DNA of 64,000 bases from Breviolum minutum Mf 1.05b.01 (GCA_000507305.1 DF240759.1:39806-103805); one strand, 5' to 3'; counted from the first letter of the stretch, positions 1 through 12,180 are shown. Notes: generated by a model from the sequence alone, not told the origin. Made by a program: numbers and translations.

Positions 1-1049
1 TGGCTCGGGAGACCCAGCATGGCCGTGTCATGCCATTCTTGACTTGACATCATCACCTGAGAAACAAAGGCATTGGCGTTCGTGTGGTGCTCGGCTGGAA
101 GATGCTATAGTCACTGGCAGTTCAAGGTTTTCAAAGTTTAAGGCAGAACTTCAAGATCAAATCTTTCAAACTTAAAATTTGGAAAAGAATGAAGTTTGTT
201 CGTTTCCAGAGACGGTTTTTTGAATGTCATGTTGTTTCTGTACAGATTCGTGTTTCCTCCCCATAATCATCCTGGAACCCAGGCATGGTGGTCTTCTGGA
301 AGGCCTTTTACACCAGGCATCGGAAGTAATTTGTTCCTGCTTCTTTGGTCACCTTTTTCATCCTCAGAATGCTATGGCCATGTGCGGTCAAGGAACCCAA
401 GTCACCCTCCCATGATTTCTAATAAGAAAGAATCCACTATGCAGATAGGATGGCGATTTTCTTTGCAATGAGCTTGGACCAACCTTGTCTATGATTGTTT
501 CCAGAGAGCTGGTTCTACTTTGAACCCGGTATAACCCTGTGTGCTTGTGACAGAAAACCAAGAACCGCAATTTACCTCAAATGTGAGATGCTGTATGAAT
601 TGCTATGAATGGGGGGCCGATCGGCTGATTCATAGAGAAACTTGAGGTGACTTACCCAGCAGCCGGGATGCATTGCTCTGCCCAAATGACTGGCAGTGAA
701 AAAGAAAGGCAACTGGAAAGATCAGTCTTTTGAGAACCACGGAAAAATCAACCATCCTGGGTTTGAGATGATCCAAACCTTGAAACTATCACTTTCCTCA
801 CATTTGGCAGCTGTTTAATCTTAATCTCAAGGTACATTAGCAAAAAACAAGCATGTGAACTGTGAACAGAACATCACGCAGCCAACTCTACTGCTAAATT
901 TTTGGAGACCTTGACTCTATTATACGGCATCCCCCCAAAAAAAACACTGATTCACCGGCCTTGAAATTCGCCCCTGTCCTCAAGTGGACGTACGACACGT
1001 TCTCTTGACAGCTGCTCCATGTCAGCACAAAGGTGGGGAAGGGTGACGC

Positions 1050-1135
1050 ACCACACGGTCACTTCAGGGCTCCAGATGGTCGAAACGTCAGGCTACCGTT
1101 GGAAGCTCCATGGGATCGCAGAACCGGCCTGTGTT
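1050..1135 (+). CDS. possible upstream exon of the zinc-ribbon gene
   Basis: After an AG at about 1068 an open frame reads APDGRNVRLPLEAPWDRRTG before a stop. The peptide looks coding (mixed charged and proline content, no low complexity) and lies on the same strand as the zinc-ribbon gene that starts at 1767. I cannot tie it to a neighbour by phase. A second weak candidate, ALKFAPVLKWTYDTFS at about 951-1001, lies just before it. The rest of 1-1760 shows nothing I can support. Confidence 0.3.
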
Positions 1136-1766
1136 GAGAAGATGAAGATGAAGAGCGGTGATACTCAATAGATTCGGATGGAACTTGAGCGATTTTTGAT
1201 GTCATAAATATGTGAGTGATTTTGATAACATGAATAGAATCCAATTATGAAATTTTATGAAATACATACATCTATGATCTATGTATTATATTCATATATT
1301 ACAATCATAAAAGAAAGGTCCCGGTGTTTCACCAAGTTCTAAAACGTCCAAAAAATGACGCGGGAGGCTTGGAGTTTCAAGATCAGCAAGCAATCGAGGT
1401 GCAATGAGTGTTGATGTGGAGGAAAAGTTCCAACTTTGTGACCTCTAAAAAAATCCACTGGAAACCGGTGAATTTAAGATGATTGATATATATGTTCTTG
1501 AAATATCTTGATGGATTCATGCTTTTGAATAGGAAACTTTGATGATTTTGAGGAAACAACTTTTGAGATTTGTTTACTTAGATTAGGTGTTTCAATATTT
1601 GGACATGAATTGTGTGACGAAGAAGAAGTGTCCTTGCACATAATTTTTGAGAGGGAGATTTTGTGTGCCCAAGAAATGACCAACAAGAATTATCCGTGAT
1701 GTGTTTAAATTCGTTAGATTTAGAGTTACAATTTACCATGTCTATTTCCATGCCACAACTTTGGAG

Positions 1767-3340
1767 GCCTATTGCAGCGACCTCGACCGACTTCTATCCA
1801 TGTTGGCTACTCAGCTGACATCCATTCAACTGGGAGCCTTATGGATCCAGTTGCTGGCAGGTCCAGCGATGGTCAGGCCTTTGCAGAGCATGTAGCGGCC
1901 ATGGATCAACGCTTTCAGGAGGTGTGGTGGGTAGATGTATAACATCAGGCACACACAGTTGAGCAACACTGATAGTATACCATATGAGCCACGGAAAAAA
2001 TTGTCTTCTTACTTTCCATTAAGGATCCTTATAAATAGTTTATTATATATAATCCCCACATAACTGGGTAGTACAATCCCCTATATATACCCTAAACAAC
2101 CATGTTTTTTTCGTTGCTCATATACTCTGTACATCTATGTATTGAAAAATGTCCTGTTCCACCAGGCCTGGTTTACAGCCAAGTTTGGTGATCCCAATGC
2201 GGATCCCATGCAGGCCAGCTTCCCATGTGATGGTAAAATGTGAAGGGATTTGTTTGAAATTCACTCCAGGCCTTTCGGATACCACCAACTGCTGGTGTGG
2301 TGAATCCTCAACGAGCAGCACCTTCAAGTTCCATTAGTGCACAAGGGTCAGAGATTCTCCAGCGCCATGCTTCGTTGTTGGATGGGCGCTTTGCCAGGCT
2401 GGGGGAAAGCCTTTTTGGTGAATCGGCCCCAAACATCACAGCATCTCACTGAAGCTGGAGGCATGCAATGCCTGCAGCTGCACCAACCCGAGACATAGCT
2501 TTCCCACCTCGAGATGGAGGATCAGGTGGGGCCTCTCCCAGGCTGCTGCATTCAGGGCGAAACAATCCATCCATCCCGAGTTTCTGCAACGAGGAGCCTT
2601 CACCCGAAATTTGGCCTCAGCGGCTGGACCCTCCCGCCGTGACCTTGGAACATGAGACCACCTGTTGTAGACATAAATAAAAAAACTCTTCTTGATAGTG
2701 CAGGGGTATTCTTGAGGCATTTTTTGTTCGAAACAAACAAAGCAAGTCAATTACCCAGGATATTTTTGGGTGTTTGAAAGAAGTGTTGCAGCTGTCTTGA
2801 AAGCCGTCTTTTTAGCAGATGTCTGGAACCTTTCAACGCTGAAAACTCGTTTTTCAAGGCTATGCAAATCAAGCAGCATCTCCAAGAATTGGAAGACAGG
2901 CCTCAATGGGGTCACGTGAGGAGTTCTTACGGTCGCGCTGCAACTACTGTGGTGTGCCACAAGCGCAAGATCTCCCTTTCTGTGGTCATTGTGGCCACCA
3001 AGCGGAGGCGAGGTGTTTGAGGATTCATCGGTAAAGGTATTTTAGAGAGATAAAAATTGGTTTTTAGAGTCACAACATGAATCTCGAAACTTCCATGCAA
3101 TGTCAATCACTTCAAAACCATGAAGTGCACAGGCTGGATATGATATTATGTTATAGCAACAAACTTAGCAAGCAGCAGCATTGCAAACACACCTGAACCA
3201 TTTCATGCATCAATTGCATTCCCTGCTGTCTCCAATCTTTACCTGCAGACCGCTGACTGGCGTTCCCCTTATCCTAGGCTGGAAATAGCAGTGTTGGTGT
3301 GCCATGTGAGCATCCTCCATATCGGATGATGAGGTTCTGA
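1767..3340 (+). CDS. multi-exon gene for a double zinc-ribbon protein (function unknown)
   Basis: I rebuilt this gene from exon frames. Exon 1767-1921 follows TTTGGAG and encodes 51 residues with HVGYSADIHSTGSLMDPV and FAEHVAAMDQRFQE. Exon 2166-2228 encodes AWFTAKFGDPNADPMQ. The exon from 2270 encodes FRIPPTAGVVNPQ and LLDGRFARLGESLFGE, ending near 2420-2450. An exon at about 2465-2640 encodes APTRDIAFPPRDGG and SGRNNPSIPSF. Exon 2900-3007 encodes CNYCGVPQAQDLPFCGHCG, two CxxCG knuckles ten residues apart, the layout of double zinc ribbons. Exon 3278-3340 encodes AGNSSVGVPCEHPPYRMM and ends in TGA. Acceptors are AG|G throughout; donors include GT, GA (2229) and GC (3008). The zinc ribbon suggests binding of nucleic acid or protein, but I do not recognise the family. 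The N-terminus and the exact ends of exons 3 and 4 are unresolved. Confidence 0.65.
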
Positions 3341-4465
3341 AGGTATGTAGAATCTTCAACTTTACCAACAAAAAGGGCACCTATATTGAATCAGAGCACC
3401 AACATATTATTTGCCATGCTGGAATGAAGCTCTGATAGTTGATAGGCCTCCACCTCCACGCATTTGAGAGTGCGGTCGTGCGGGATCCCGTGTGGGAACT
3501 TTTTCTGTGATCCCAAAGTTGTTTTATATCATCCTTTCTACTAGGATTAGGGGATGTGAAAGTCACATTTTCTTGTCACATATGTTTGTCAAATTCCTAA
3601 GGTTTGTGAAAAGTGGTCCAAAGGGGGCCCGGTTTCGCCCCTAATTCGGTGCATGGGACCTTTCTGGGGGTATGTTCGTTTGGAGTTCACGGGCAAAAAT
3701 GGCGAAGTGATGGCACACAAAAACTAAGATTGGACAGTTTTTCACTTTTCACCGCTGTTGGCCATAGGAATTGAGGCTTGTTTTTACCACCTCATCTTTT
3801 GTTTGGGGCTCAAGACTCGGGCACGATACTGGCCCCGAGCCACGCATGCAAAGGCAGGGTGAGAAAGTCTTGCCAGCTTTTCTTGGAAGTCTTTCCAGAA
3901 ACTTCAGAGACAGGGTGCATCTCAAAGTTTGTTTAATTCTTTTTTGTTGACCATCAATTCTCCACTTTGTCTAGTTGAAACTTGGCACTAGGCCATGGCA
4001 CGGGGAGCCTTTGCTGCCTCCTGGGATGGTCAGGATGCCCATGTGTTGGCCCTTTTTTGTACGGAGTTTTTGTAGTTAGTGATGTCAACCTGATGCTTGT
4101 TCTGAGTGCTTGCAGCTGGTTTGCATGGGATCAAGTCCGTTAGCCTCAATCGTTGAGGCACCGACTTTCCTGTCTTGGATGTGAGGCCAGAAACTGGAAT
4201 GGTTATCTCTTTCCAACACGGTTGTCAGGGTAAGTACCCATCATATGCACCAAAAAACATGTTTTACATACTCTTAATTACTCTTTTTTGGGACTGTGTC
4301 TTTAACACTAAAAGACGTGAATCATCTCCAATATATACACATACAGTATATGATTCCTTATTTGACAACAGTAGTGTCCGGCAACAGTGTAATCAGCAGT
4401 GGGCATGAGTCGATATGACTGACTGACCTTTCAATGGCTGGATGATTGCAGCCCTGAAAATCCAA
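3341..4465. other. no gene seen
   Basis: No exon-like frame with convincing composition on either strand. The stretch around 3600-3900 is mixed sequence without repeats. Confidence 0.5.
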
Positions 4466-4473
4466 ATAGTGAG

Positions 4474-4535
4474 GTATAGTTATAGTCTAGTTATAGTCTA
4501 GTTATAGTCTAGTTATAGTCTAGTTATAGTCATAG
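4474..4535. repeat. 11-base tandem repeat (TTATAGTCTAG)
   Basis: Five to six near-perfect copies of an 11-base unit, ending in a degenerate copy. A non-coding minisatellite. Confidence 0.9.
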
Positions 4536-4706
4536 TTGAATATTTTTGACTTCAAACACCCGCAACATGGTCCTAAATCCGTGTTTGAAATTATTGATAC
4601 CAACATCTGACAGGCTGAAAAATGCCTTGCGAGACTTGGATGATGCAGGGGGTCCTAAAAACAGCGATGCTGTGGGTTGTCCAATGTTTTTTTTTATCCG
4701 ACACAC

Positions 4707-4814
4707 ATATGGGTGTTTCCAAAAATAGGGTACCCCAAAATGGATGGTTTATAATGGAAAACCCTATTAAAATGGATGATTTGGAGGTACCACAATTTTC
4801 GGAAACATCCATAT
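4707..4814. mobile_element. short inverted-repeat element (MITE) typical of Symbiodiniaceae
   Basis: The ends are inverted repeats: the left end reads ATATGGGTGTTTCC and the right end GGAAACATCCATAT, with one mismatch. The interior also folds back (GGGTACCCCAAAATGGATGG against GGATGATTTGGAGGTACC). From memory, this element and its spurious translations (DVSKNRG..., GWFIMENPI) recur throughout Symbiodiniaceae genomes. At 108 bases it is non-autonomous. A partial left end recurs at 52,575. Confidence 0.75.
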
Positions 4815-5712
4815 GTCAGCGTTGGATTTCCAGCGCTGTTTCCAAATGGAGATGAGGTAATGACGATGCCGCGACCACGATCGTAAGATGCTTAGACGCG
4901 AAAACTTCTTGCGAACAGCTATATAAGGCAGCTGAAAAGGAACAACGGCTAGCCACTACTGGGCCACTAGCAGCCCTAAAAGCAGGAGCTATATAGTAAC
5001 ATAGTAGGAAACCTTAAAATGGTGTTTTTTTCAACCATGGGAATTGTTTCATCAACTTTGCAGGTGAAATTCTAGTTGACAAAGTTAATCAATTAACAAC
5101 GCTGTTGGCAATGCTAAGCCGCCAATGCGACAACGATTGGTTGGGCGATGCTGGTCTGCCAGCCTGGAATTTTTGTTGGGAAGTCAAGGTGATACATGAA
5201 ATCGTTTCATATTCCTGGGTCTCCAAGCTCAGGTGTTTTTGTTTCAACTGACAACTGGAGTCGTATTGCAAAATTGATGTTAGAATACTATCAGTGCTAG
5301 AGGATCTTACATCTTTGATATCCAGTCCATCTGACAGAAGGAAGCTAATATTTGTGTGGAGCTCACAATGCAACTGGAAGAAGTGAGGAATCATGAAGTG
5401 AATTGGACGCCAGGTCCGCTAGGCCCTCGGAGGCGGCAGGAAATTGGTAGCTTGGATCCACTTTATGATGTAAATGATGGAGGAGTAGATTTTACAGATT
5501 GCCTGAAACCTTGAGTTTATCAGGATATGAACTTGAAGACTTTGACTTGTTGTTTTGCTGGGTTTGCCAGTGCTCCACTGAACGACAAAAGGTACCGCAT
5601 TTCTCAGTTCTGACAGAAAGACATCTTTCCAATGGCAGCAACAACCGCAAGGCTCGCTTTGCATGGGGTAAGTTGAGCAGTGGCTGTTGCAAGCAAACTT
5701 GGATCACCAGAG
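4815..5712. other. no gene seen
   Basis: Open frames on both strands reach 80-100 codons here, but none has recognisable motifs or clean AG|G boundaries. Confidence 0.4.
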
Positions 5713-6640
5713 GCGGCTATCAACAGCCCCCACCACAAGGAGGTTATCAAGGCGGTTATCAACAACCTCCACCACAAGGTACTGGATGGAGTGAAGGTTT
5801 GTGGAGGTACAGTCAGGTGATGGTTTGCAAGGCTCAAGTCATCTCAGATGTTTAGTTTTTATCTTAGAAGCCAGGTGGATATCAACAGCCGCCACAGGGC
5901 TATCAACAGCCGCAGCAGGGCTATCAACAGCCGCAGCAGGGCTATCAACAGCCACAGGGAGCGCCTCCACCACCAGGTTATGGTCCGCCAGGCCCGCCTG
6001 GGCAGCAGCCCTATCCACCTCAAGGTCCCGGTGGATATCAACAGCAGCCAGGACCGAGTTTGGCTGCATAGATGACTTTGGTCGTAGAGTTGTCGTCACT
6101 ATCCCAGGATACAATCAAGGCCAGCCAGGACAACCAGGTTGGGGAACCGACCTTGGTGATTTCTGTTTCAGATTTTCCTCGAAATCCCCTTGGCTCCAAG
6201 ATAGATTCCAATATTTCAGCCAGACTTGAAAACAACAACTTGGCTACAGGTTACCAGGGAGCCCCAGGGGCAAAAGGTGCACCTTTCACGCAGCTGGGCT
6301 ACTCAGAGTTGCTTAGAAATCAGCCACGAAAAGATGTGATCATATTGCGGATTGATTTGGAAACATGCCAAATGGCAGGTGAAAGCACTTTGATATCTGT
6401 TGCGTTGCTAAGGTCGCCTTCTGCGAAGTCGAAAGCGGCGCTTATCGCAGGAGGGTTGTCAAGAAGCACGTAGAAACATCCATCCAGGGTCCAATTGCAC
6501 CTGGCAAGGAATCATGTCACCATTTGGCATTGGTATCGGCCTTGTGGGCCTATATTTCTATTGCAGGACCCTCGTTGCTGATGTTGGATTTGCATGCCAT
6601 TACGGACACGACTTGTACTTGGCAGTAAACAGGAGGAAGA
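5713..6640 (+). CDS. Gly-Tyr-Gln-Gln-Pro repeat protein
   Basis: Five exons share the same composition. 5713-5778 encodes GGYQQPPPQGGYQGGYQQ. 5875-6051 encodes four GYQQP(Q/P)Q units, then PPPPGYGPPGPPGQQPYPPQ. 6108-6137 encodes YNQGQPGQPG and 6250-6276 encodes YQGAPGAK. An exon at about 6568-6630 reads LVADVGFACHYGHDLYLA, which resembles the hydrophobic segment that follows the GYPPQ-type tail in eukaryotic XYPPX-repeat and glycine-rich A3-like proteins. Phases join: GGTACT donor to CAG|G, GA donor at 6052, GT donor at 6138. Such tails are flexible and often mediate membrane or RNA association; I do not assign a function. The first and last exons are not placed. Confidence 0.7.
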
Positions 6641-6880
6641 AAAATGAAGTGGAAACAACCACAGTAGTCAAAGGAAAGGAAGATTTATATAGGGAAAAAG
6701 TGTTGAGAGGAAATAGGATGACTGAGTCTAGAAGAAGGGGAAGGAGAACGGACAGAAGCAGAAAGAAGAAGAAGAAGAAGAAGAGGAAGAGGAAGAGGAA
6801 GAGGAAGAGGAATAAGGAATGGAATAAGGAATAAGGAATAAAGAATAAGGAATATAATAAGAATAGTGTTAAGCTATCCT
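6640..6880. repeat. purine-rich AAG/GGAATAA tract
   Basis: AAG and AGG triplets (about 6760-6810) run into repeated GGAATAA units (about 6808-6855). The apparent Lys/Arg-rich frame here is a repeat artefact. Confidence 0.8.
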
Positions 6881-7135
6881 GAAAAGTGTCTCAGCCAGCG
6901 GTTCAGACGGGGTACATCAAATCCTCATTTTTTGAGTAGCATCAGCGCAACCAAGAATAGACGTTGGACAAGTAGTGGTATTCACTCATTGTTTCAAAGC
7001 TGATTATTGGAGTTTCTTTACAATTGGGTACTGAACTTACACCCCTGAGTTCACTAACATGATTGGCTGGAAAATCCCCAGTTTTTTAATAGGAGTCATA
7101 CATTGACTCATTCATGGTGGGTCTTCCAGCCAGAC

Positions 7136-8095
7136 ATGTTAGTTTTCGGAAAAGGGGGCCTATTAGTTGCGCACTGAGATGTGGCAGGAAACCAGCCCCA
7201 CCAGGGGGCGGCGGAGGAGATGCTGCTAGTGATATTGAGGCCGGGAATAGCAGGGCCTTGGGATGCAGAACTCCCGATTCTGGTGTTCTTAATCGTATAT
7301 CATGATAGTTCATGTCCCCTCAGTGAGATTTTGTCAACTCATGTTTTTGTTCGGGATGTTGATGGATTGATTGCAAATGAATTTGTGTGAAAATTGCCCC
7401 CCAGTTTTTTCAAAGCCAAGCACTCAATTGCAAGAAACCTATCCGGCCAGGATAGTGACATGGAAGATGAGGGATCAGGCTCTGAGAAAAGCTAGCCACA
7501 GACAATGTGCTGTGGTGGGAACATCCACCAGCTTGATGACGTCACTTCTGGAAGCGCCTTTTTGTTGTTGTTCCAACAGCATGGATGGACATCCAAAGCA
7601 TCCAAACTCTGGAAAATTCCAGGGATGATCTTTGCCAGGCATTTGAGCAGGGATGTGAAATATCAATGTTCAGTAGCAGGATTGGGATAGTTTGTCTCTT
7701 CCGAGTGCCTGGTGACTAGGGAAATCAGTTATGTTGTATTCCTTGGTTCCCCTCAAGATTGCATTACCTGCAGCAATAAAAAGGTGGTACCTGGCTCCAA
7801 TGTGTGTGTGCGAGAGCTGGTGATAGATGAGTTCAATCACCAAAGGGGATTTATCACGTGCTTTCAATGCTTTTGAAGGACTTGAAGTTGTCTTGTTTTC
7901 TCATGCTCTAAGTTTTTTCGGATGTCTCTTTTTTCGCCGGATCTCAAGGGTTTTGCGTCGGTTTTTCTCTTTTCTCACTCCAACCCACAGTTATGAAGTT
8001 TCCAGTTGACACCGGTCACATTGCCATTCATGAACTCTCCAACCAAGATGTGGCTAAATCCAATTGGTTGGCGTGCCATGAAACTTCTTTAGGGT
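7136..8095 (+). CDS. unassigned exon cluster
   Basis: Three open stretches look coding on the plus strand. 7136-7305 includes SFRKRGPISCALRCGRKPAP and ends EAGNSRALGCRTPDSGV before a TGA. About 7785-7850 encodes VPGSNVCVRELVIDEFN. About 7990-8092, after CCACAG, encodes VMKFPVDTGHIAIHELSNQ and SNWLACHETSLG. A short acidic exon, DSDMEDEGSGSEKS, may lie at 7452-7496. I cannot join them by phase and do not recognise the family. They may belong to the glycosyltransferase gene downstream or to a separate gene. Confidence 0.35.
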
Positions 8096-8614
8096 AAAAC
8101 CATGTTTACTTGAATCAACTTGAAATCAAGCAAGGAGGCCTCATGAAACCATAGGTCTCCAGTCCGTTACCTTAGTTGAGCCAATGGATCAAGCAGCCGT
8201 CGAGCCGTCCAGCCGGGCCAACCTTGATCATGACTGTCGACTGGGCGGGCTCTGGGGTGAACTGCTGATGATTTTGAAGTGGCAAAGTGCCCGTCTTTCC
8301 AATGTTTTTTTCCTTCCATTTTTTTGATTGTGTGCCGATGTTATCTCATTGGATGTCTTGGTACGGAGAATTCGATGTTTTTTTTCTTTGAGTCAACTTG
8401 GAGACATGACTCATGACATGATTCGATCCCATTAAAAAAGGACCGTTTCTCCAGTCGTCTTAGAGACGAAATGCGCCAGGAAACTTTCGATGAACGAGCT
8501 TCCAAAGCTCCACATCTCACATCAACTGCTGAGGCAGTTGACTGTGAGGCGAGAGATGCTTGTCCAAGAAGATCCCATAGCATCATAATTCGTTGTTGTG
8601 TTGTTGTTTCAAAG

Positions 8615-10513
8615 GTAGTGATTCCAACATACCGCCGCTGGAGATCAACACAGGAGGTGCTTTTTGCTGAATTTGATGGATCTGTTTTTTTTTTTGAATC
8701 TTGAAAAAGCATAGCCTCATGAGCATTTCTTTGAGGTGACAAAGAAGAAACGCTTCAAAGATTCCAGCCAACCTTTCATTTTGGACCATACTCTTGGATT
8801 TCTATCAAGGCCCCCTTTTTTTTGCATTGCAAGTCGTGTTTTTTTTGTTTAATTTGCTTGGCAGCCGTTGTTGTGTCTGTCTCAGCACTGTCAGGGAAGG
8901 TGTGCCTAAGGAGCGGGTGACTCTATTTGTGGCCAATGAGGAAGAAATGACTGAGTACCGTAAAGCTCTTGAGGCCACGTGTCGCCATATGATGTTTCAG
9001 TCACAACGGTCATGCTCAGCATCCGTAAAATCCCGAAGAGGATGGGATGACTATCCCCCTCCTGTTGAAAAAATGACAGGGCTCGGAATGGTCCGACGTG
9101 CGGATTCAAGTGTCTGTTCCTGGTGTGCGCGACAGCCGCCTCTTTGGCTGAATTTGAAGAAAACCTCAATGCAACAGTACTTGGACCAAAGTGTTGCTTT
9201 TTGCACTGAGTCGAGTGGTAACATAGACATAAACTGTGTTTAGAGCTCTTGAAGGCAATTTCATCTACAAATTCTTTCCAGCAGACACCTATGTGGTGAG
9301 TTTGGATGATGATATGGAAGGCATCACGTGCTTTGGTTGCAGAGATGAAGACATGTGACTATGGTGGTTGCGCTTTATGTCCATGGCAGTCAGCAAACAT
9401 GTAAAATTTTGTGCCATTTTGTGCCATTCGAGGTGGAAAGTTCGAGAAGGTGGAACGTCATCGTGTTGTGTGGATCTGCCGTCAGGAAACTTTGTGAAGA
9501 TCATCAATGATGCATATCAGAGGATGAAGGAGCTTACTTTCCGCCCTGTTTTTTTTGAAATGTAAAGGGATGCAGCAAAGTTCCAAACCTCCTTGGGAAT
9601 GATCTTTTCAAATTTTCAGGAGACAGGTGCCTTCCTTTGGGGTTTGAGCACATCTCAAAATCCACGTTTTCTAGGAATCTTGGCTTGCAAACCAAAAACT
9701 CTGCCACCTGTTTTTTTGTTGAGTGCTTGGAAAAACTTCGAACTTCCCCGAAGACTCCCGAGTCTTGGATGACGTGTCGACACGAAATGGCTTGGTGAAT
9801 GGGTGCCCCGGAAGGTCCAAGGGTTTGTTGGAATCCACTTGGCCCATTTGCGATGGATTGCATGTTGAGACTCAACTGAGTCCCTTGAAAAAACAAGTGA
9901 ACGTCTGAAGCCTTGAAACCATGGTCACTACAGGTACTTACATGGCTTTATTTGTCGACCCGAGAAAGCACCAGATCTGTTGCGGAGGCTTCCAGACTCT
10001 GTGGAGGTGCCAACGCTCCAAGTAATCTTACTTTTATATACTTTTATGATATATTTGTGTATGCAAAAGAGTTATGTTTGTCAGAGTTTGTCAGATCTTT
10101 CAAGATTGCGATTGGCCCCAGGATGCCGAGTTTTCAGTGAGGCACTTTGCCAAGGAGTGGGGAGGTTTTTTTTTTGTTTGCGAGGCATGTGGCATGCGTC
10201 AAAAAGCAAGCATGGACGGACAACAACAGCGTGCTACAAGCTGCAATCGTATCTTTTTACATGACTTTTCGTTGAAGAGATGCAAAGTGACCTTTGATTC
10301 GATAAAGTCTTCACACCTGTTAGGACAAAGTCGTGCTGCGTTACAGAATGTATGCAGGACGGAGCATGGTTGCCAACAGAAGCTATCAGAACTGTGGTTG
10401 CAATTGCATCTTCTGCGATTGTGTTGACAGGTGTGACTTCTCCCTACACCAACAGTGGTGGGCTTCAGAGCAAGTTTCATGCGGGTACTGGCAGCATCCG
10501 CAAGTCTGAGGAG
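8615..10513 (+). CDS. TAGT/GREB1-type glycosyltransferase (predicted DNA-base or nucleotide glycosyltransferase)
   Basis: Eleven exons give one ordered set of family motifs. 8615-8656 VIPTYRRWRSTQE. About 8899-8973 VPKERVTLFVANEEE. About 9003-9041 VMLSIRKIPK. 9255-9340 NFIYKFFPADTYVVSLDDDM, whose DDD is the expected metal-binding DxD of a GT-A fold. About 9434-9529 LPSGNFVKIINDAYQRMK. From 9620 ETGAFLWGLSTSQNPRF. 9763-9802 DDVSTRNGLVNG. 9934-10006 YLHGFICRPEKAPDLLRR. 10122-10154 DAEFSVRHFAK. 10324-10357 DKVVLRYRMYAG. From 10431 TSPYTNSGGLQSKF. Junction phases agree at 9529/9620 (GA donor), 9802/9934, 10006/10122 and 10357/10431. I recognise the motif order from the family linked to the GREB1 C-terminus and TET/JBP-associated glycosyltransferases. 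Its substrate here is inference. First and last exons are not placed. Confidence 0.75.
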
Positions 10514-11600
10514 ATGTGTGAATGTGTACTAATGTACTGGATGCTTTCGGTGCCATCATGAGTGAGTTCTAACTATAAGTTGAGGGCTGAGCAAAAAAGC
10601 ATGTCGTTGTTTCTGGCGTTGATAGCTTGCTAAGATCATCTCCGTAACCTATACAATATGTTTTTAAACTACATTAGTTTGACTCAAAGATGCAGGTTTC
10701 ACATTTGACAGCAGCGACAGTTCAATAATTCTGCCAAAGACCAGGAGTGGTGTGGTGCACAGCAATTGCATGAGCTCTTTCCTACGCTCATCGCAGCCCC
10801 CAGTAGCATGTTGGCAAGAAGTGAAGGAGTGCAGCAGCCGAAATTGCAGAACGTACAAAAGGAGAAATACCGTCAAGGAACACAGTAGCGAGTAAGCAAC
10901 ACGTGCGAATTGTATCAACTTGATTCAACTTGTTCAGTCTTAAGGTGACAGCCAGACATGTCGACAGTATGCAACAGAGGTGTGGCGGTCCAGTGTCCAT
11001 CATTTCAACGGCTCCATCATTCCGATTCCTCTTTTTTAATGCATGCTTGGTTGGGAAGGTTCGTTTTATCAGTCAAACGAGCCTTGGCATCAAAGCGTTG
11101 GGAAGCTCAACGGAACTCTGCGACTGTGTTTTTCACTGCGAGTTACCAGCGGGGAACGCTGGTGATGTCAGCTCCCGAAGGCGGAGGTTTGCAGTACGTA
11201 GACTTCAAGGACTTTGCAGGTTCATGCTTCCGCAGCTGAAGGCACCAAAAAACCTTGGTCCTTGGTGTTTCTGTGAAGTGATGTGGAAATTTGGTGATAG
11301 AAAATACGGATGTTTGGAATTCCAAAACGTGGTCCACGCATGTCATGATGCATTGGTTTTTTGCATCGTGTTGCTAAATTGAGCGATCAACAAACCAGTA
11401 GTAATTTGCTATTGGAGCGATCTTATTCAAGTAATTGGAGGTGTGTTGCCCTCTTGATACATCCATGAAACCAGCGGCAGATTGGCAGGGAAAGCAGGGA
11501 AAGGGAAAAGGTAAGAGTGAAAAGAGAAAGACCCCTCTGGCTGCCTTGGCGAGACTCAAGGCGGTTGCAGCATGCTTGTTGCTGCAAGAAGTTTGGTAGT
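10514..11600. other. largely empty; one weak plus-strand exon candidate
   Basis: Around 11146-11220 the plus strand reads GTLVMSAPEGGGLQYVDFKD, which looks coding and could be a later exon of the glycosyltransferase gene or of another gene. I see nothing else here. Confidence 0.3.
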
Positions 11601-11609
11601 TTCCATGTC

Positions 11610-11635
11610 AGTTTGCATTTGTGTTTGTTGTTGTT

Positions 11636-11666
<31 letters not shown>

Positions 11667-11739
11667 CTTTGTGGAGGCTTTGCTGCTGCTGCTGCTGTTG
11701 CTGTTGTTGTTGTGTTTGTGCTTGTGGTTGTTGTTGTAC

Positions 11740-11833
<94 letters not shown>

Positions 11834-12001
11834 AAAGTAGTGGTAGTAGTAGTAGTAGTAGCAGTGGTAGCAGTGGTAGCAGTGGTAGCAGTGGTAGCAG
11901 TGGTAGCAGTAGTAGCAGTAGTAGCAGTAGTAGCAGTAGTAGCAGTAGTAGCAGTAGTAGCAGTAGTAGTAGTAGCAGTAGTAGCAGTAGTAGCAGTAGC
12001 A

Positions 12002-12033
<32 letters not shown>

Positions 12034-12054
12034 TGTAGTAGTTGTTGTTGTTGT

Positions 12055-12147
<93 letters not shown>

Positions 12148-12180
12148 GGTTGTGGTTGTGGTTGTGGTTGTGGCCGTGGT
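11610..12180. repeat. compound triplet/hexamer microsatellite
   Basis: In order: a TCGTTG hexamer run (about 11635-11665), GCT/GTT runs, uninterrupted AGT triplets (about 11740-11832), AGC-AGT mixtures to about 12010, AGT again, then GTT/GCT and GTGGTT to 12170. Every frame on both strands is open because the units have no stops in most phases, so the 220-270 codon frames (poly-Ser, poly-Gln, poly-Thr, poly-Val) are artefacts. Confidence 0.95.

Noticed and set aside
6720-6834. Lys/Arg-rich nuclear-localisation-like tail
   Set aside because: AAG/AGG simple repeat running into GGAATAA repeats.
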